A program made the translations under genes and the position numbers. This document shows positions 7,827-20,292 of a stretch of 64,000 nucleotides of DNA, one piece after another. The DNA lies in NCBI GenBank assembly GCA_025174535.1, contig JALBUN010000003.1, forward strand, positions 310,001 to 374,000, read 5' to 3'. The number at the start of each line of letters is the position of its first letter. The first letter of the stretch is position 1. The notes below the pieces were generated by a model. It saw only the letters and a program-made list of their open reading frames with translations. It ran no database searches and was not told where the DNA came from. The stretch is from Cantharellus purpuraceus. Taxonomy: Eukaryota > Basidiomycota > Agaricomycetes > Cantharellales > Hydnaceae.

Positions 7827-10076
7827 ACACACAAGGAGCTGCGAGGAGCATTCAGCCAAGCATTCTTTGGCAGTGTCTCACCTGTGTTCCGTCGACGGAC
7901 TTCGCGACATATCCGTTTGATGAAGGCCGTGCAATGATGCTGCTGTCTTGCATTGACGAGCCCATCAAACACGAAGACGGCTGGATGATTTGCCAAAACT
8001 CAGCCACGATGGTTGGATACAGGGACATCGATCCAATGCCACCTCCACCTGCCAGGCTGACTGATCGGCTCCATGCAGGCGATGACTTTTGGGATTCACA
8101 TGATGTCCACTGAGTGTGCGCATGCCGGCTGACGAGGACTGTGGGCAGTCTTGATCGGCTACCACCCCTAGGCCAAGTTTGGATTGGTGCATTAATTGTT
8201 TCATATGGCCGGGATCCCTCACCGCAGCTTGATAGAGCTTTACCCGACTCCTTTGTTTTGCTCAGTCCTGCTTGTCAGGTCTCCAAAGGACATTTGGGGT
8301 CCGGAAGAGTACATGTGAATCGGACCTATCATACCCATGCAGCGATACACTCCGCCCCCAAGTGTAGAGCTCCACGGACGCATTCAAGTCACGGTTGCTT
8401 TGTATAAACATTTCATTCCCGCTCCTAACCGGCATGGCTTCCATCAGCCTGTCTTTGTGAGTGGCTTCTGCCTCGATGGTTCACGAACGGCCTAAGGTCT
8501 CTGGTACATCTCCCGCGTCTCCTGCTGATTCTTGCCGACCCCTCTTCGAGCAATACGTCCACTGTCATCTCTGAATTGAAACCTCTTTGTGCTTCTCTTC
8601 TAGTATATCTCGCCACTATCCTCATCTTCTGTTCCAAGCATTCATTTGTCTTCTATCCAAATCACACTAGGAGCTCAGCTATCTCATCGCCGTCCACCTT
8701 TGTCTACCGACTCCATTCGCTCGTTTCTTCGTCGACTCCTGTGGCATGAGCCATTGTTCACCGTTTTACAGTTCAGCCTCTGCTTCAACTGTTCTCGCCT
8801 TGCCGGCCGTACAGGGACTAGCAATGTTGAACTTCCTCGTTTACCTGGCACAACTCAGATAATCACAGGCGTAGAGGCATACTGTACAGTGATAAGAGCC
8901 TGTATTCAAGCACGAGGAAGATGGCACATGATCTGATCCGATGGTTCTCATAAACAACCGCCACCGCTGCATTTCCCTAGGATGATGTCTGTCCAATTCT
9001 CCTCAAGGATGTATTGAGCGACTTTGCCTCTGCACTTGTCTTACATCTGCTTTGTTGTTCTATTCCGCCCCAATCTCACCTGCGCCGCGACTTCTCGTTG
9101 TTGACCTTTCTTGATTCTATCCACCCTGAAACACATAGATTTTGGATCGGGGCAGCTGCTTTCTGTTACTGCACTCTCGATTGCTTTTCAAAGAATGGTT
9201 ACACCTTGGGGTCCTATCTACTCTTGAGTCTCGCACTCTACCTATCAAGGCGCAAGAAATTCTTCAACACTATGCGTAGGCTTTTTTCCTTCTCTTATCA
9301 TGGCCTTCTCTTCGAGTTACGTTTTCCAGCGAGGACTTGTGTGTCAGGAAGATCTGGGAAATGGAGCCTGAATGCAGGTATGCTGATTCGTTGCGCACGA
9401 GGATTCTACTGTCTCCGACCGCATTTTCTTTCACGTCTTAATCGTACGGCAGTGCCTATGCTTGTGCCACCACTGATACTATGCTCTTATTTCCTGGCCT
9501 GGCGCACCCATGACAAGTATCTATGATTGCGTGCTCCAGGTTTTCTCAGAGCTAGATAGCTATCACGAAGGTGTGGTCCATTCGTTCTGGTCTGGAGATG
9601 CCCGGGCCTGGTATCATGTTCTGGTCAAAACGATGAGGAGTGCTGGGATCATGAGTCTGGCTTTGGTGAGAAATCTTGGGCAGAACGTCCTGACACCGGG
9701 CCTGATGCATTAGCCCAATGGCCATCAAACAACCGGGGCTGCCTAGATCTGCCTCGGGCATTAGTAAAGATTCCTGGGGTATTATTCTTTTCACGTGAAA
9801 TCTGACATACAAGGCGTTGAGTTGATCGTCACCAACTCGGATATGAATTAGCGCAAAATCTACCCGACAATTGACAGGCCCGGGATTGTTCCCACAGTCA
9901 TGGGTAATCGGTCACCGGTCATGTATCAAACATTTACTGTATATCATGGTCGGGTAACACGGGGTAACACGGGATATCACGAACAATTACCTAAATCTTA
10001 TATTAGTCTCCTAGCGGTGTGAACCGGCATCGTGAATATCCATCAATTCACATCGCTCTTCTTGTTCCCGGACACT
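7827..10076. other. No supportable gene
   Basis: About 2.2 kb of T/C-rich sequence with scattered frames (the longest is 9014-9526, lacking an ATG start). A small direct repeat of GGTAACACG occurs near 9953-9972. I recognise no family, RNA gene or transposon terminus. Confidence 0.4.
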
Positions 10077-10760
10077 ATGTCTCTCAGCCTCGACACCCCA
10101 CTCTCCCTCTATTCTATCCCTGTTGTATGGCTAACAGCGTTCTATCCCCACAATGCGAAAGTGCGCCTCATACGCAGCGTTGCAAAATATGACAAGTGAG
10201 TGCCTTTTCTGTGTTTCGTCGGAGACTTGGTTAAGACCTCCGTGCTGCAAGCCTTCACCCCAGGACCCAAGACGCAGAATCACTGGCAAAGAAAGGAGTG
10301 CCTAAAGCCACCATTGACAAAATCACCAGGATGGCCGGTGCGCACCAAGTGGGTTGTCTTGCTTAATTTATCCCGCGCCACTTCTTACCATTCCGGCCCC
10401 GCAGAATGGAAACGAGATGTTTCCGTTCTGGACTGCAGCTTTGGTTAGCCACACCCTATTTTGACACAACAGTTCAGCCGGATTGACGTGGGTCGAATTA
10501 TAGTTGGCTGCCAATTTCGCGGGCCTTGATCAGCGCACGCTTAACCTTGTCTCCGCGGCGTTCATTGGCACCAGATTGCTTTACAACTATATCTATTTCA
10601 ATCAGAAGTCGGTGGGCGTATCCATAGTTCGGTATGTTATCCAATTATGTCACGAGCTCGTACCCCGCATTCTTACCCCTCGTGCAGAACCTTTACGTGG
10701 ATGGGGAGCCTTGGTACATGGTTCTCGAGATATCGTGTGGAAGATCCTGCTCACCTTTGA
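10077..10760 (+). CDS. MAPEG-like small membrane protein
   Basis: Exons 10077-10195, 10264-10348, 10405-10443, 10504-10631, 10688-10760; introns 68, 56, 60 and 56 nt; phases consistent; 147 aa. After splicing the core reads AGAHQNGNEMFPFWTAALLA, then ANFAGLDQRTLNLVSAAF and RLLYNYIYF. This is the pattern of fungal MAPEG-family membrane proteins (A..N..E..P.F.AA...A...gld...ln.....y...R..YN..Y). N-terminal (SIPVVWLTAFYPH) and C-terminal (TFTWMGSLGTWFS) hydrophobic segments complete the expected small multi-span fold. A TAG in the apparent frame at 10501-10503 is the acceptor of intron 3, not a stop. MAPEG members act in glutathione and eicosanoid metabolism; the substrate of this one is unknown. 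Confidence 0.72.
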
Positions 10761-11226
10761 ACCAGGTTTTCCGATGTATCTCGTCATCAAATCTGCCAAC
10801 AAAGTTCGCGTTGGATTGTGAAGGACAAAAGAAGTTTAGTAGAGGTGGAAACAGACATGATGCCTCGTGTTCGCGGATTACAGTAAAGTATCTTATGTCA
10901 CTCAAGCCTTAATCTGGTTGCTTGAATGACTTCCACGTTCTGTTGTCGAAATAATAATTGTATGTCATCGGTTTGTCTTAGGCTGAGGTAGCAAATTTTG
11001 GGAGGTAAGATGTGCTTGGGATCTGAGAAAGGTGGGCATTAACTGTAACATGACCTGCGTTGAGCTCCATCTTTCCCGGACTGATTCGGCATCGTGAAAC
11101 TAAGGGCCCTAGGAATGACATGACCTTCATCAAGAGGATCGAGGAGCCATTAAATAGGTCCGCATCAAGCGTGACAGGTAACAGTTCATGCATTATAGGG
11201 TGGGATGTGACAGGGGTGACCACAAA
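10761..11226. other. Intergenic, no gene seen
   Basis: The 3' flank of the MAPEG-like gene and the 5' flank of the GH5 gene. Only chance frames; no RNA gene recognised. Confidence 0.5.
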
Positions 11227-14200
11227 ATGAGCTCACTGGCTGCGTCCTTCGTCGTGCTCGAATCGACGCATGAGTCCGTAAACACAGACTACAAACCCGG
11301 CTCATCGCCAGACTACGCTCACAACTGGTCAAATGCCGCAGTCCGCGTGCAGGGCCGACACTTTGTCGACAAGTACGGCAGAGTGTGCAACCTGAGGGGT
11401 GTCAATCTTAGTGGGAATTGTAAATCGTGCGTGTCGTTTGACATTATGATATGGGGATGGAGGTGCTGAGTAGAGTGAAAAGACCTGCAAATCATGAGGA
11501 TAAGACATTCCCGGCACATCCAGAAACAGCCACGTTCGTTGATCGACCATTTCCACTGGAAGATGCCCCGGAGCATTTGGCTAGGCTCCGACGTTGGGGC
11601 CTTACGTTCAGTATGTATGATTTAGAGAGGTTCATGTTGTTTTGTCTAATACCCCTTTAGTTCGCTTTATTGTCACATGGGAAGCACTAGCACCCGCATC
11701 ACCAACTGAGTTCTCAACATCATACCTCACATATCTTCGCGCATTTTTGTCTCTTCTGCCACAATACGGGTTGACGGCATTTGTTTCTCTCCACCAAGAT
11801 GTATGGTCCCGCTATTCTGGTGGATCAGGCGCACCTGCCTGGACTCTGACAACTGTCGGATTCTCCTTAGATGCCTTAGAGGAGTGTGGCGCTGCCTGGG
11901 TGAAAGGTGTTGCTGGCGGAGGACACACGGAGGATGAGCGTGGTCTATGGCCTACAGGATACCAGAAGCTAGCCGCCTCAACAATGGCAACCTGCTTTTG
12001 GGCGGGTGACACATTTGCGAGCAAGCTGATGGTACCAAATCCCAAGGGGAATGGGAAAATTGGAATCCAGAAATTTCTCCAGGACGCATTTTTGGACGCT
12101 TGGGAAGTACTTGCGAATGCGGTGGGTGACTTAGACGGTGTGTTAGGATTTGAGGTGAGTGTGCCCCTTTTATATGGAGCGTATGTCAGTCAATGCATGA
12201 TTATGGGGCGTAGATGTTAAACGAGCCCCACCGTGGTTATATCGAGTTGGAATCTCTTCATGCATTCGATTATAATACAGAACTCCATCTGCGCGAAATT
12301 CGTGAGTACTATATAACTGTTTACGCATCCGTCATTCAATTCCCTGCGATCTCCTAGCCTCTGCCCTAGCAGGCTTCACTCTGGGTACTGGCCACCCTAC
12401 TCGTGTACCCTTTTACTCCAGATCCTTCCCCGTGCCGACCACCTTGTCCCATCACGTTATAATGAACGAGAGAGGAAGGAAGGTGTGGAGGGAAGATGGT
12501 CCCACTGAAGGTATGTGGGCTTCATTATTGTGCACGGTATATCCGAACCTTTCCTTTTCTATTTGGCTAGGCCGCTGTCTCTGGGAAGTACATGGTGTTT
12601 GGGGGTGGGACCGGGAAAAGGAGCAAGGCGTCGGTCTTCGCGAGAGCTACTTCAAGAAACACCCTGAAACGGGAAAGAAGGTATGCGTTGTTTTTCACAT
12701 TTGTTCTTGTATTGCATCGACAATAGCCAATCCATCATTTCATACTCGACACAATTATCCCTGTCAATCAACGTGCAGCATGTTTCGCCCCACTTCATAT
12801 TTCTGTTCATTGACAGTCAAAGCTCACCCATTGCACCTGTAGATTGACTGGTACACAGACTTTTATTACCCATTCCTTGCGCGCTGGGTAAAGCGCGTAC
12901 GATCAGTGCCTAGTGCACAAAATAAACTTGTTTTTGTAGAGGCTATACCCAATGAGGTGCGCTTGCTTTGTCCTGACAGGACGTGGTTGAAAATTGATAG
13001 TGCAGCACTTGTAGTTCTGTCCGCGTTCGTGGACGAAGGAACATCGGTTCGAAAATATGGTATACGCGCCGCATTGGTATGATCATAGTTTCTCCCTGTG
13101 CTCACTGCAACTCACACGAAACCACGCTTCTTGGTCTAGGTACGACCTGAACGCTCTCTTCCAAAAGGCGTTCGGAAGTATGAGTTATAATGTTCAAGGA
13201 CTGTCTCGGGTACGTTAAGGGACCGTATCCTCCTTGCCGAAGTTGTCTCATGCTTTAAGCATCAGGGTATGTTTGTCGCCCGTGCGATGTACTGGGGCCA
13301 CGCTTCCGCGCGAGACAATTTTGCGCTTCAACTCGGAAATATTGCTTGTGAAGCATACAACTCGTTAGGTGAAACACCTGTCTTGATCGGCGAGTGCGGT
13401 GTTCCGATGGATATGAAGTCCGTATCTATTCCTGTTTCGCATCTTGTTTGCTGCATCCATTGTTGATATTGGGTCATTCAGCCATAAAAATGCTTTTCAT
13501 ACTGGTGACTTCACATGGCAGGCCAAAATGATGGATGCCATGATCACAGGTCTCGAACGCAGCCTTCTTGGATATACGTGCGTAATCTGGTGTGTGATTG
13601 CCTGTTGTATGACTAATCCTGTTTCAGCCTCTGGAATTATAATCCTGAGAATAATGATACGCAAGGAGACAGCTGGTGTGGAGAGAACTTTTCCTGGTTT
13701 GGAAAGGCACACAGGCGCTCCTCGATTCCCTTCCCTTCCCTTTCTGCTCTGCAAAGAAACTTGGAAGCTGGAGCGGTCTCCTTGCATCAAAGCAACACAA
13801 ATTTAGATGATGGTGGACGGATTTTACGTGCCGTGGTGCGACCTTATGCCGCAAAGGTCGCTGGTGTGCCTCTGCGGTGGGTATATGAGCTAAACACTGG
13901 CCAGGTAGAGTTTGAGTGGCAAGAGCCCAAAGGTGAAGACCTTCGATGCAGGGAGACGGAGGTGTTTTATCCGGCGATGCTGCTCACTGGTGGTAGAACG
14001 ATTCAAGTCGATGGTTTAGATAGAGAGACATGGAGGTACGATGACGCGAGGCAGACCCTCTTCATTGTTCCCCCTGTCATTAAGTCTGGCGTCGAGGGTA
14101 CCAAGCGTCGTGTGGTAATTCGTGTTGATCCTCCGTTGGAGCCACTGTTCACAATGACGACGCACTGGCAAGACTTTGCAGTGTGGTATGCGAGCGCGGG

Positions 14201-14258
14201 GGCGCTTGTGTTGGGCATTTTGGGATTCCTAGTTAAAGTTGCATTAAGAGAAGGGTAG
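11227..14258 (+). CDS. GH5 glucosylceramide/steryl-glucoside beta-glucosidase (EGCrP-like)
   Basis: Twelve exons: 11227-11426, 11474-11610, 11661-12154, 12214-12301, 12358-12510, 12571-12680, 12843-12956, 13015-13076, 13140-13209, 13266-13417, 13482-13577, 13628-14258; 768 aa, all phases agree. The protein opens near residue 40 with [20 protein letters not shown], the GH5 entry strand. It carries the acid/base motif EMLNEPH (Glu281) and the nucleophile motif [11 protein letters not shown] (Glu519). [13 protein letters not shown] and [10 protein letters not shown] are further active-site blocks. Length, the large insertions and a C-terminal hydrophobic segment ([19 protein letters not shown], about 745-763) fit the fungal endoglycoceramidase-related family. 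Those enzymes hydrolyse glucosylceramide (EGCrP1) or steryl beta-glucosides (EGCrP2); which one this is cannot be told from sequence alone. A second start 39 nt upstream (11188) is in frame but less likely. Confidence 0.88.
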
Positions 14259-15953
14259 ATCGGAAATTTCGTATGTTATTTCATACCCATGAGTTATTAG
14301 TACTGTCCTAAATATGAGCCGACTGATCAATATCATGCGCCTAATTCAGTATTTAGTATATGCCTACTCTGTAGTAGTAGACCATATGTATTAGCATGCA
14401 GTAGTATGTTGATTGACTTTCATTATGACCCATGGGCAGTAGATGTAATCTGTCGCTGTCATGTATTGACCTCCCTGTGATCATCTGAATTGTTATGCAT
14501 CGACAATCAGCAGATTCTATTGCATCTAACGGACTAACAGAGCTTGGGGAGCCATCTCGAGGATTCCTGTTTACGACCAGAGCTTGTAAAGAAACTTACC
14601 TTAAAGTCAACAGCAAAAAAAAAAAAAACAGTTTGTCGGCTTATTTGATCACTTTTCTTATCAGTATGAGCCCAGCTCGCGAACATGGATCAGTGAGTTA
14701 GGCCGTGTGGTTGCTTCCATGCTATAATAAAGTATCAAGTTTGCATTTGTCGAAATAGGGTGATTGAGCCAGCTGTAACGTAAGCTGGCTTTCCATCGCC
14801 ATAGCTCCAAGAGCAGTTGAGGTGGAGCCTTGCATGGCCGAGCTGCCGTAGCATCACAGCAATCATTGTTGACTCCTCTGAGGAAACTAGGGGTTTGCGC
14901 TGCGTAACCTTCCATAACCTTTGCTAGATTTCAGGGATGTTGACATAGCGGGATGGTTCCCAGGAGATACTGCGGCGATACAAACGAATTAGGAGAGTGC
15001 TGCTGGCTAGCACGCACTGCCGATACACAGATCCTCTGACGCGGTTAATTGGCTGCCATGCGGTGCGCTTATGGAGGTGGTTGAGTGAACTCACTCCTAG
15101 TCGATGGCTACATTGAGAACAACAGCGGTCCAGACATCGACGACGGAGCGCCAAAGCCTCGGCCTGAGTTGAGTGCTCATTAATTAAACTCAACCCTGTT
15201 AAGCCGAGGCATAAATTTACTCTAGATGTCAAGCCACAGAAGATGGAAGCTACTTACAGCATTGTTCCTGCTGCTCATCTAAGCCTATCAAAACAATCAA
15301 CAGCAATGTCCTGATCAGGTTGTGCTGAGGTTCTGTGGCGTACGTCGAATGTACCTATTAGCGTCACTGGCACCCACGTTATTAATTCCCAGAGAAAGCT
15401 TCTCGCTATATTTGTGGTAAGTGCATTCGTTGAGAAGGCAAACCGAGAAGTCGTTCATCATAGGGAGTAGTGCCGGAGGCGACTTGGCACCAAGGGATGC
15501 ATCGATGATTACGTGCGCAGGGTGCAGCGAAGGCAGGGCGGAGTTGGCTGTGGTGCGAGTTCGCCCTATCTGTGCAAGGTGCCATAATGATGGAAGCTCC
15601 CTGTGGTTCTGCTGCTGGAGTAATTGGTCCAAGTGAGGTAGTATATTCAGGAGAACTGCCAGGCACCATCAAAGCCGCCAATATTTGTAATCAAGCTCGA
15701 TCACAGCGAGAACTTTTCGAAGCTGTACGGTGCCTAATAGCCGAGTCATTTGATAGGATTTTCGAGAAGGCTACTAATTCTGTAGTTGTTCTTTTTCAAT
15801 GATCTGCTGGAGCGCTTGCTATTAAGAGGAGTTCTGGCTTTATCCAGGTACTACTTATACACGTACTTATATACGTGGTAGGTCAATAAACTGTCACGTT
15901 TGAGTCAGCTGCTAAGCGACTTGAAAGCGCAACGCTTCTTGCTCTTGACCATC
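14259..15953. other. Intergenic, no gene seen
   Basis: Contains an A-run (about 14 A) near 14616 and frames of at most about 105 codons on both strands at 15315-15681, none recognisable. A TTATATACG box near 15868 lies about 85 nt upstream of the DUF6699 start at 15954 and is a candidate TATA element. Confidence 0.45.
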
Positions 15954-16700
15954 ATGTCGTCTCCAATCTACTACCATCCCAACGGCTCTCCCTATGCCGC
16001 TGCTGCGATACCTCTACCTCCTTCACCTTATGGATCTCCATACACATCTCCATACGCGTCACCGTTCGGCTCTCCATACGGTGCTGCCATGGTAGCGTTG
16101 CCACCATCGCCGTACACCGTCCCACTGCAACACACGCCCGTACACAATGCATTGCCTCTCCCACCGTCTCCCAGTGCGCTCGTAGCCACAGCGTCGAATT
16201 TCAAAGCGCATCGTATGCTAGCACTCAATCCAGAAGACCCCGCAATTGCGTGGGACGTACGTCTCCCACCCGACACCATCCGTATAGCCAAGACACCCTA
16301 TCCTGCACTCACAGAATACCACCGTGATCAGCATGCAGTATCTCCACCCTGGACATTTGTACGCCTGCGCTCAACGCTTCTCCCATGGATCGTAGAATGT
16401 ACGAACCCGGCAGGTGTCACCGTAGGCGACGTACTGGATGCTGTTTACGACTGTTTGAGAGCCAAGGTAACTAAGGATGAATGGCGAGATGCAAGCAAAG
16501 AGTTTCAAGGACGTTTGCTGGAGGCGTGGGAGAGGCGATGTATCCAGACCGGCGCAGATGAGGGTAGGGCTGCGAGGCTCAGGGAGGAGAGAAAAGGCAT
16601 CCGAAGGGTCGATTGGTTATTGTGGGATTTCGAGTGGTTGGGTATTGTGAGGAATGAGAGTGAGCTTGAGACATGGGATATACACTTCAGGTCACGGTGA
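15954..16700 (+). CDS. DUF6699 domain protein (copy 1)
   Basis: Single exon, 248 aa. Start taken at the ATG (MSSPIYYHPNG) rather than upstream non-ATG codons in the same open frame. Residues 1-85 are low-complexity, rich in Pro, Ser, Tyr and Gly, with repeated S-P-Y-G/T units. From about residue 90 the DUF6699 pattern follows: IAWDVRLPP, RLRSTLLPWIVE, VTVGDVLDAVYDCLRAKVTK, DEWRDA, and GIRRVDWLLWDFEWLGI near the end. The domain is common in Agaricomycetes and has no known function. It is the only copy on the plus strand; four relatives lie on the minus strand at 41.9, 51.6, 54.1 and 60.3 kb. Confidence 0.85.
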   Translation: MSSPIYYHPNGSPYAAAAIPLPPSPYGSPYTSPYASPFGSPYGAAMVALPPSPYTVPLQHTPVHNALPLPPSPSALVATASNFKAHRMLALNPEDPAIAWDVRLPPDTIRIAKTPYPALTEYHRDQHAVSPPWTFVRLRSTLLPWIVECTNPAGVTVGDVLDAVYDCLRAKVTKDEWRDASKEFQGRLLEAWERRCIQTGADEGRAARLREERKGIRRVDWLLWDFEWLGIVRNESELETWDIHFRSR

Positions 16701-17787
16701 TGTTGTGAGCAGCAGGTTTATTCTCCGGGATAAAGGGATGTGTTGAAGGGATACTGACAATCTAAGGTACAAATAATCTGTGGATTGCTTGTTTTTTTTA
16801 TTGTACTTGCTCCTGTATTTACTCGTTACTATTTTCGATGTCATTGTTGAGGCCTGAGGGATACCGATATTATACCAAGGTACAAATAATCGTCGTGAAA
16901 TGCTTGTTTTCTCTTATACTTACTCATGTATTTGCTTATCACTATTTCCGACATCATTGTCAATAAGACGTCACGTTTGCCCCTTATATACTCTCAAGTA
17001 GGCACGCCTTTACACGTGCTTCGGACCACAACAAGTACATTTGAAGTATTTATCAAGTTGCTTATAGTCCTTCTGTCTACTAACCTGAGTACACCTAGTT
17101 GCACACACAATTCCATAGTCTAAGCTGTGGTTTTCACACCTCTCCCGGAGGTTTCGACTCTAGCAGGAGATTGTGACGGCCTTTATAAGAAAAATCCTAG
17201 CGATCCTTCAAATTAACATGGTTATAAAGTACATTATCGAGAGTGTAAAAAAGCAGGATGGTGAATAAACGAAAGGGCTGTCAGTGGCATCGCCCGTGTT
17301 ACGTACTGGTGATGCAACTCAGTTTGAATTTTGATCATGTGTACTGTGTAGCAAATCGACGGCTATCAGCCCTGAGAGCTCTCCGAGACGCCGCCACTCT
17401 CCTATTTCGATTATCACAACCGGTTAGTGAACTGGGCAACATTGACAAACTACGCTTGCTGCATCTTCCATCACCTGGTGCCCCCACAATGCTATGTCAC
17501 ACCTTGATCGGATCCACGGACAGACAGACTATATAATGAACTTGAACATCTGTAGCAACCTTAGGCTTTCGTCCATGAAATTGTTGCATATCAGCGAGCT
17601 GCTAGGATACATGATTAAAGATTCCATGAGCTGGTGTCTCTGGCGTCAAGACAACTCAGCGGCGAAGAACGCCTCTGCTACGTTACATAAACAAAACGCC
17701 GACCATATAATTATCTGTTAGTGGCGGTTGGTATACCTATTGTTGTCAAATAAACTCACTTGGCAATTTGAGAAGGAACGACGGAGC
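16701..17787. other. Intergenic, no gene seen
   Basis: AT-rich. Two similar blocks at about 16764-16825 and 16879-16950 (GGTACAAATAATC, then TTGCTTGTTTT, then TTACTC) suggest a short diverged direct duplication of about 115 bp in the 3' flank of the DUF6699 gene. The only longer frame (17258-17536) has no recognisable product. Confidence 0.4.
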
Positions 17788-20292
17788 CTATGAGTCTAGC
17801 TTTGGTGAAAGTGAAAGTAATGGTGTGCCGGTGCTAAACCCTTCATTGCCTTCCATGACGATCCTGCCCGTCGTCCTGTCGATCTTGAAACGCTTGTTCT
17901 TGAGGACACGTATGATTGTCTGCTCATCAAGATTCCCATCTAGTACATCTCCTACATTTGATCGCGCAGTGAAAGCTGCTGCAGAAGCAAGTGTGCCTGG
18001 GCTCCGAGGAAGAACGACAACTTCACGCATGCGGTAATGCAATACATGGATGGTAGTGCCAACGATAGCGAAAACGAAAAGTACACTGGTGAGAATGTGT
18101 GAAGTGGAATCACTGTAGGGCTTTGAGTAACCGTGCGTAATAGAGTGACTGAACCTACACGATGAAAAGCCTTGGCTGGAACGTTTTGATGCCGACTTCC
18201 ATGGAGCCTGTGCTGGGCACGAAGTAGATCTCTTTGGCGACAAGAGACAAATACATACGCTGCCCACGAATGAGTGTGGACGTGCGGCATGCAATGTTGA
18301 AAACATACGTATATGTTCTCCGTAATGTTAATCATCCCAAGGGACTGGATCTGATTTGACAAGCCGCCAGGCGACATTTGTGCCTTCTGAACGATCGCCT
18401 CTGTGAGCCCTATTTTTGCCGTATCTGCCCTCTGCTGAGTAAATCTACACAACGGTGTGAGATGTCACAACATTAACACAAAAAAAGGAGCAGGAACTCA
18501 AAGACTCACGGGTCCGCATTGCTTAAATCAAAGGCGATCCCATTCATAGCACGCCCTTGCATCAGTCCATTCGGATCCGTAAGATTAGTCGACTGGGTGA
18601 AGTTTGTTGCAATGGTCGCATTCAGCAAGCCACCTGTCTGCAATGCCACTTGCACCGCTGCGTTAAATAATTCGATGGTTGGCGTGCAATATACCAATGA
18701 AAACGCGGGGTTAGCAGACTGGGAGCCTTGAATGAATGTCCAAAAGACAGCGGGTTTGAAAGGGTCCGCAGGAGGCGAATCAGGACAAGTGACAACGTCA
18801 ACTCCATATTGCAGTGAGACATTTGCCTGAGCGGAGATCGAGACGCTGCAACCATTTGAGGTGCCCGACATGGTGAAACCCGTCCCATTCGGAGACAGAC
18901 TACTCTGTTGGATTGATACGAAGGTGAGCCGTTGCATTTGATGCCATTAACTGAGATTGACATACAGACTCCCCGGCTTTGCAGTGCCCAAGCGACCTGA
19001 TACCTGTGGTATTTGCGAACATGGTTCCATTCGCAACTTGTTGACTAGGAACTTCGACTTGTGCGATCGCCCACATGTCACGCACAAAATTGGGAGGCGT
19101 GGCGTTGTAAAGGACGTTGGCTTGCACAAAACCAGCAGCCTAAGAGCGGTTGTGAGTGTAAGCAGGAGCATGAAACAATACTGTAAGTTTATTGGCTTAC
19201 CGTTGAAAACGCGGTTAGATTTCCAAAGTTGGGATCTAGGCCCATAGTTTGGAGGTTTGCCACGTTAAGATCTACAAGACAAGCAAATAGGATTGTACGT
19301 AGTTGAATGGAAAAGGATAGAAACTACACGAACTATGACCATTCCACCACACCTGCTTTACAGTGAACAGGGAGGCTGCAAGTGGTTGTATGGCTAAGCC
19401 AATCAAAACCATGAGCGATGAGGCAGCCACTATGTAATGACTATGGTAGTATGCGGAGACAGAAACGATCGCTGGATGTTTAGTGGAGTAATCAAGCAAG
19501 ATTGTCCGCGATGCAGGAGCATTGCCATATGCGAGGTCGATGTAAGGCTGCCAAAATTGAGTCAAACCTGGCTCACATAGCTTTCGTGAACATACCTGCA
19601 TCTTCTTGATATCGACGTCAGTCCATGCCCAGAGAGCAATGATGACCATCGCAACTGCTACGGGAGGGAGCGTCTGAAGACAAAGTGAGCATAAACAAAT
19701 GTACGAGCTATTGGTTTACATAGACAAAGTGCATTATCCCAAAAGTAGCTGCGAACTCGTTAGGAACCTTCCATCCTGAACAATAATATTAATTTGTAGT
19801 TGACTGAGTAAAACTTGTACACACCACTTTGATCACGTGAGAAGTGAAGCGCAATCTCCAGAGCCGCAGCCACTAGCACCATGAAGGACAACAATGAGAC
19901 GGCATACCATCGACGTAATGGGATGGGTGTCTCACAAAACGATTAGCCGTATGAGTGAGTATGATGCCAAGGGAACACCTACCCATGGCTTTATGGGAGG
20001 CTCGATTCTCTGCATCATGCTGGGCTTCTCCTGAAATGGTATATTGTCGTGCGTCGAACCTGCAGCAGCAGAAGGTTGCGGTTTCTGATCCTGAAAAATA
20101 TATTAATCGAACAATCTATTATTCTCAAGGGCAGCAACGAAGAGAAACGATGATGGTGTGTAGAGGGATTGCAGTACAAATGTGAGTAAGTTGATGACTC
20201 ACTGTAGTGTCATAATGAGATACTAGCGTATCATCTGCAGGGTTACTGGGTGTAACACCATTTCCGTCCACTTTGACTTTAGCCTCCGACAT
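17788..20292 (-). CDS. DUF3433 integral membrane protein
   Basis: Twelve exons read on the minus strand: 20292-20203, 20090-19983, 19930-19825, 19775-19720, 19673-19596, 19547-19328, 19271-19201, 19139-18966, 18904-18510, 18444-18309, 18259-18159, 18112-17788; about 619 aa. The donor of intron 6 is uncertain: GTAGTT ending exon 6 at 19328, or GTCATA at 19340, which gives 615 aa. Order: cytosolic N-terminus; RRWYAVSLLSFMVLVAAALE (TM1); WKVPNEFAATFGIMHFVY; TLPPVAVAMVIIALWAWTDV and DIKKMQPYIDLAYG; YIVAASSLMVLIGLAIQPLA (TM); a long Asn- and Cys-containing loop with many N-x-S/T sites, so probably lumenal/extracellular; SHILTSVLFVFAIVGTTIHV (last TM); and a tail RMREVVVLPRSPGTLASAAA with FTARSNVGDVL. 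This order and the WAWTD..IKKMQPY block are the DUF3433 hallmark. Function unknown. Confidence 0.85.

Noticed and set aside
7643..8113. 156-codon plus-strand frame
   Set aside because: It runs through the inverted repeats, has no domain-like features and starts inside a hairpin arm.
10501..10503. In-frame TAG in the MAPEG-like gene, suggesting a pseudogene
   Set aside because: It is the acceptor of a 60-nt intron; splicing there restores the expected ALLAANFAGLD sequence.
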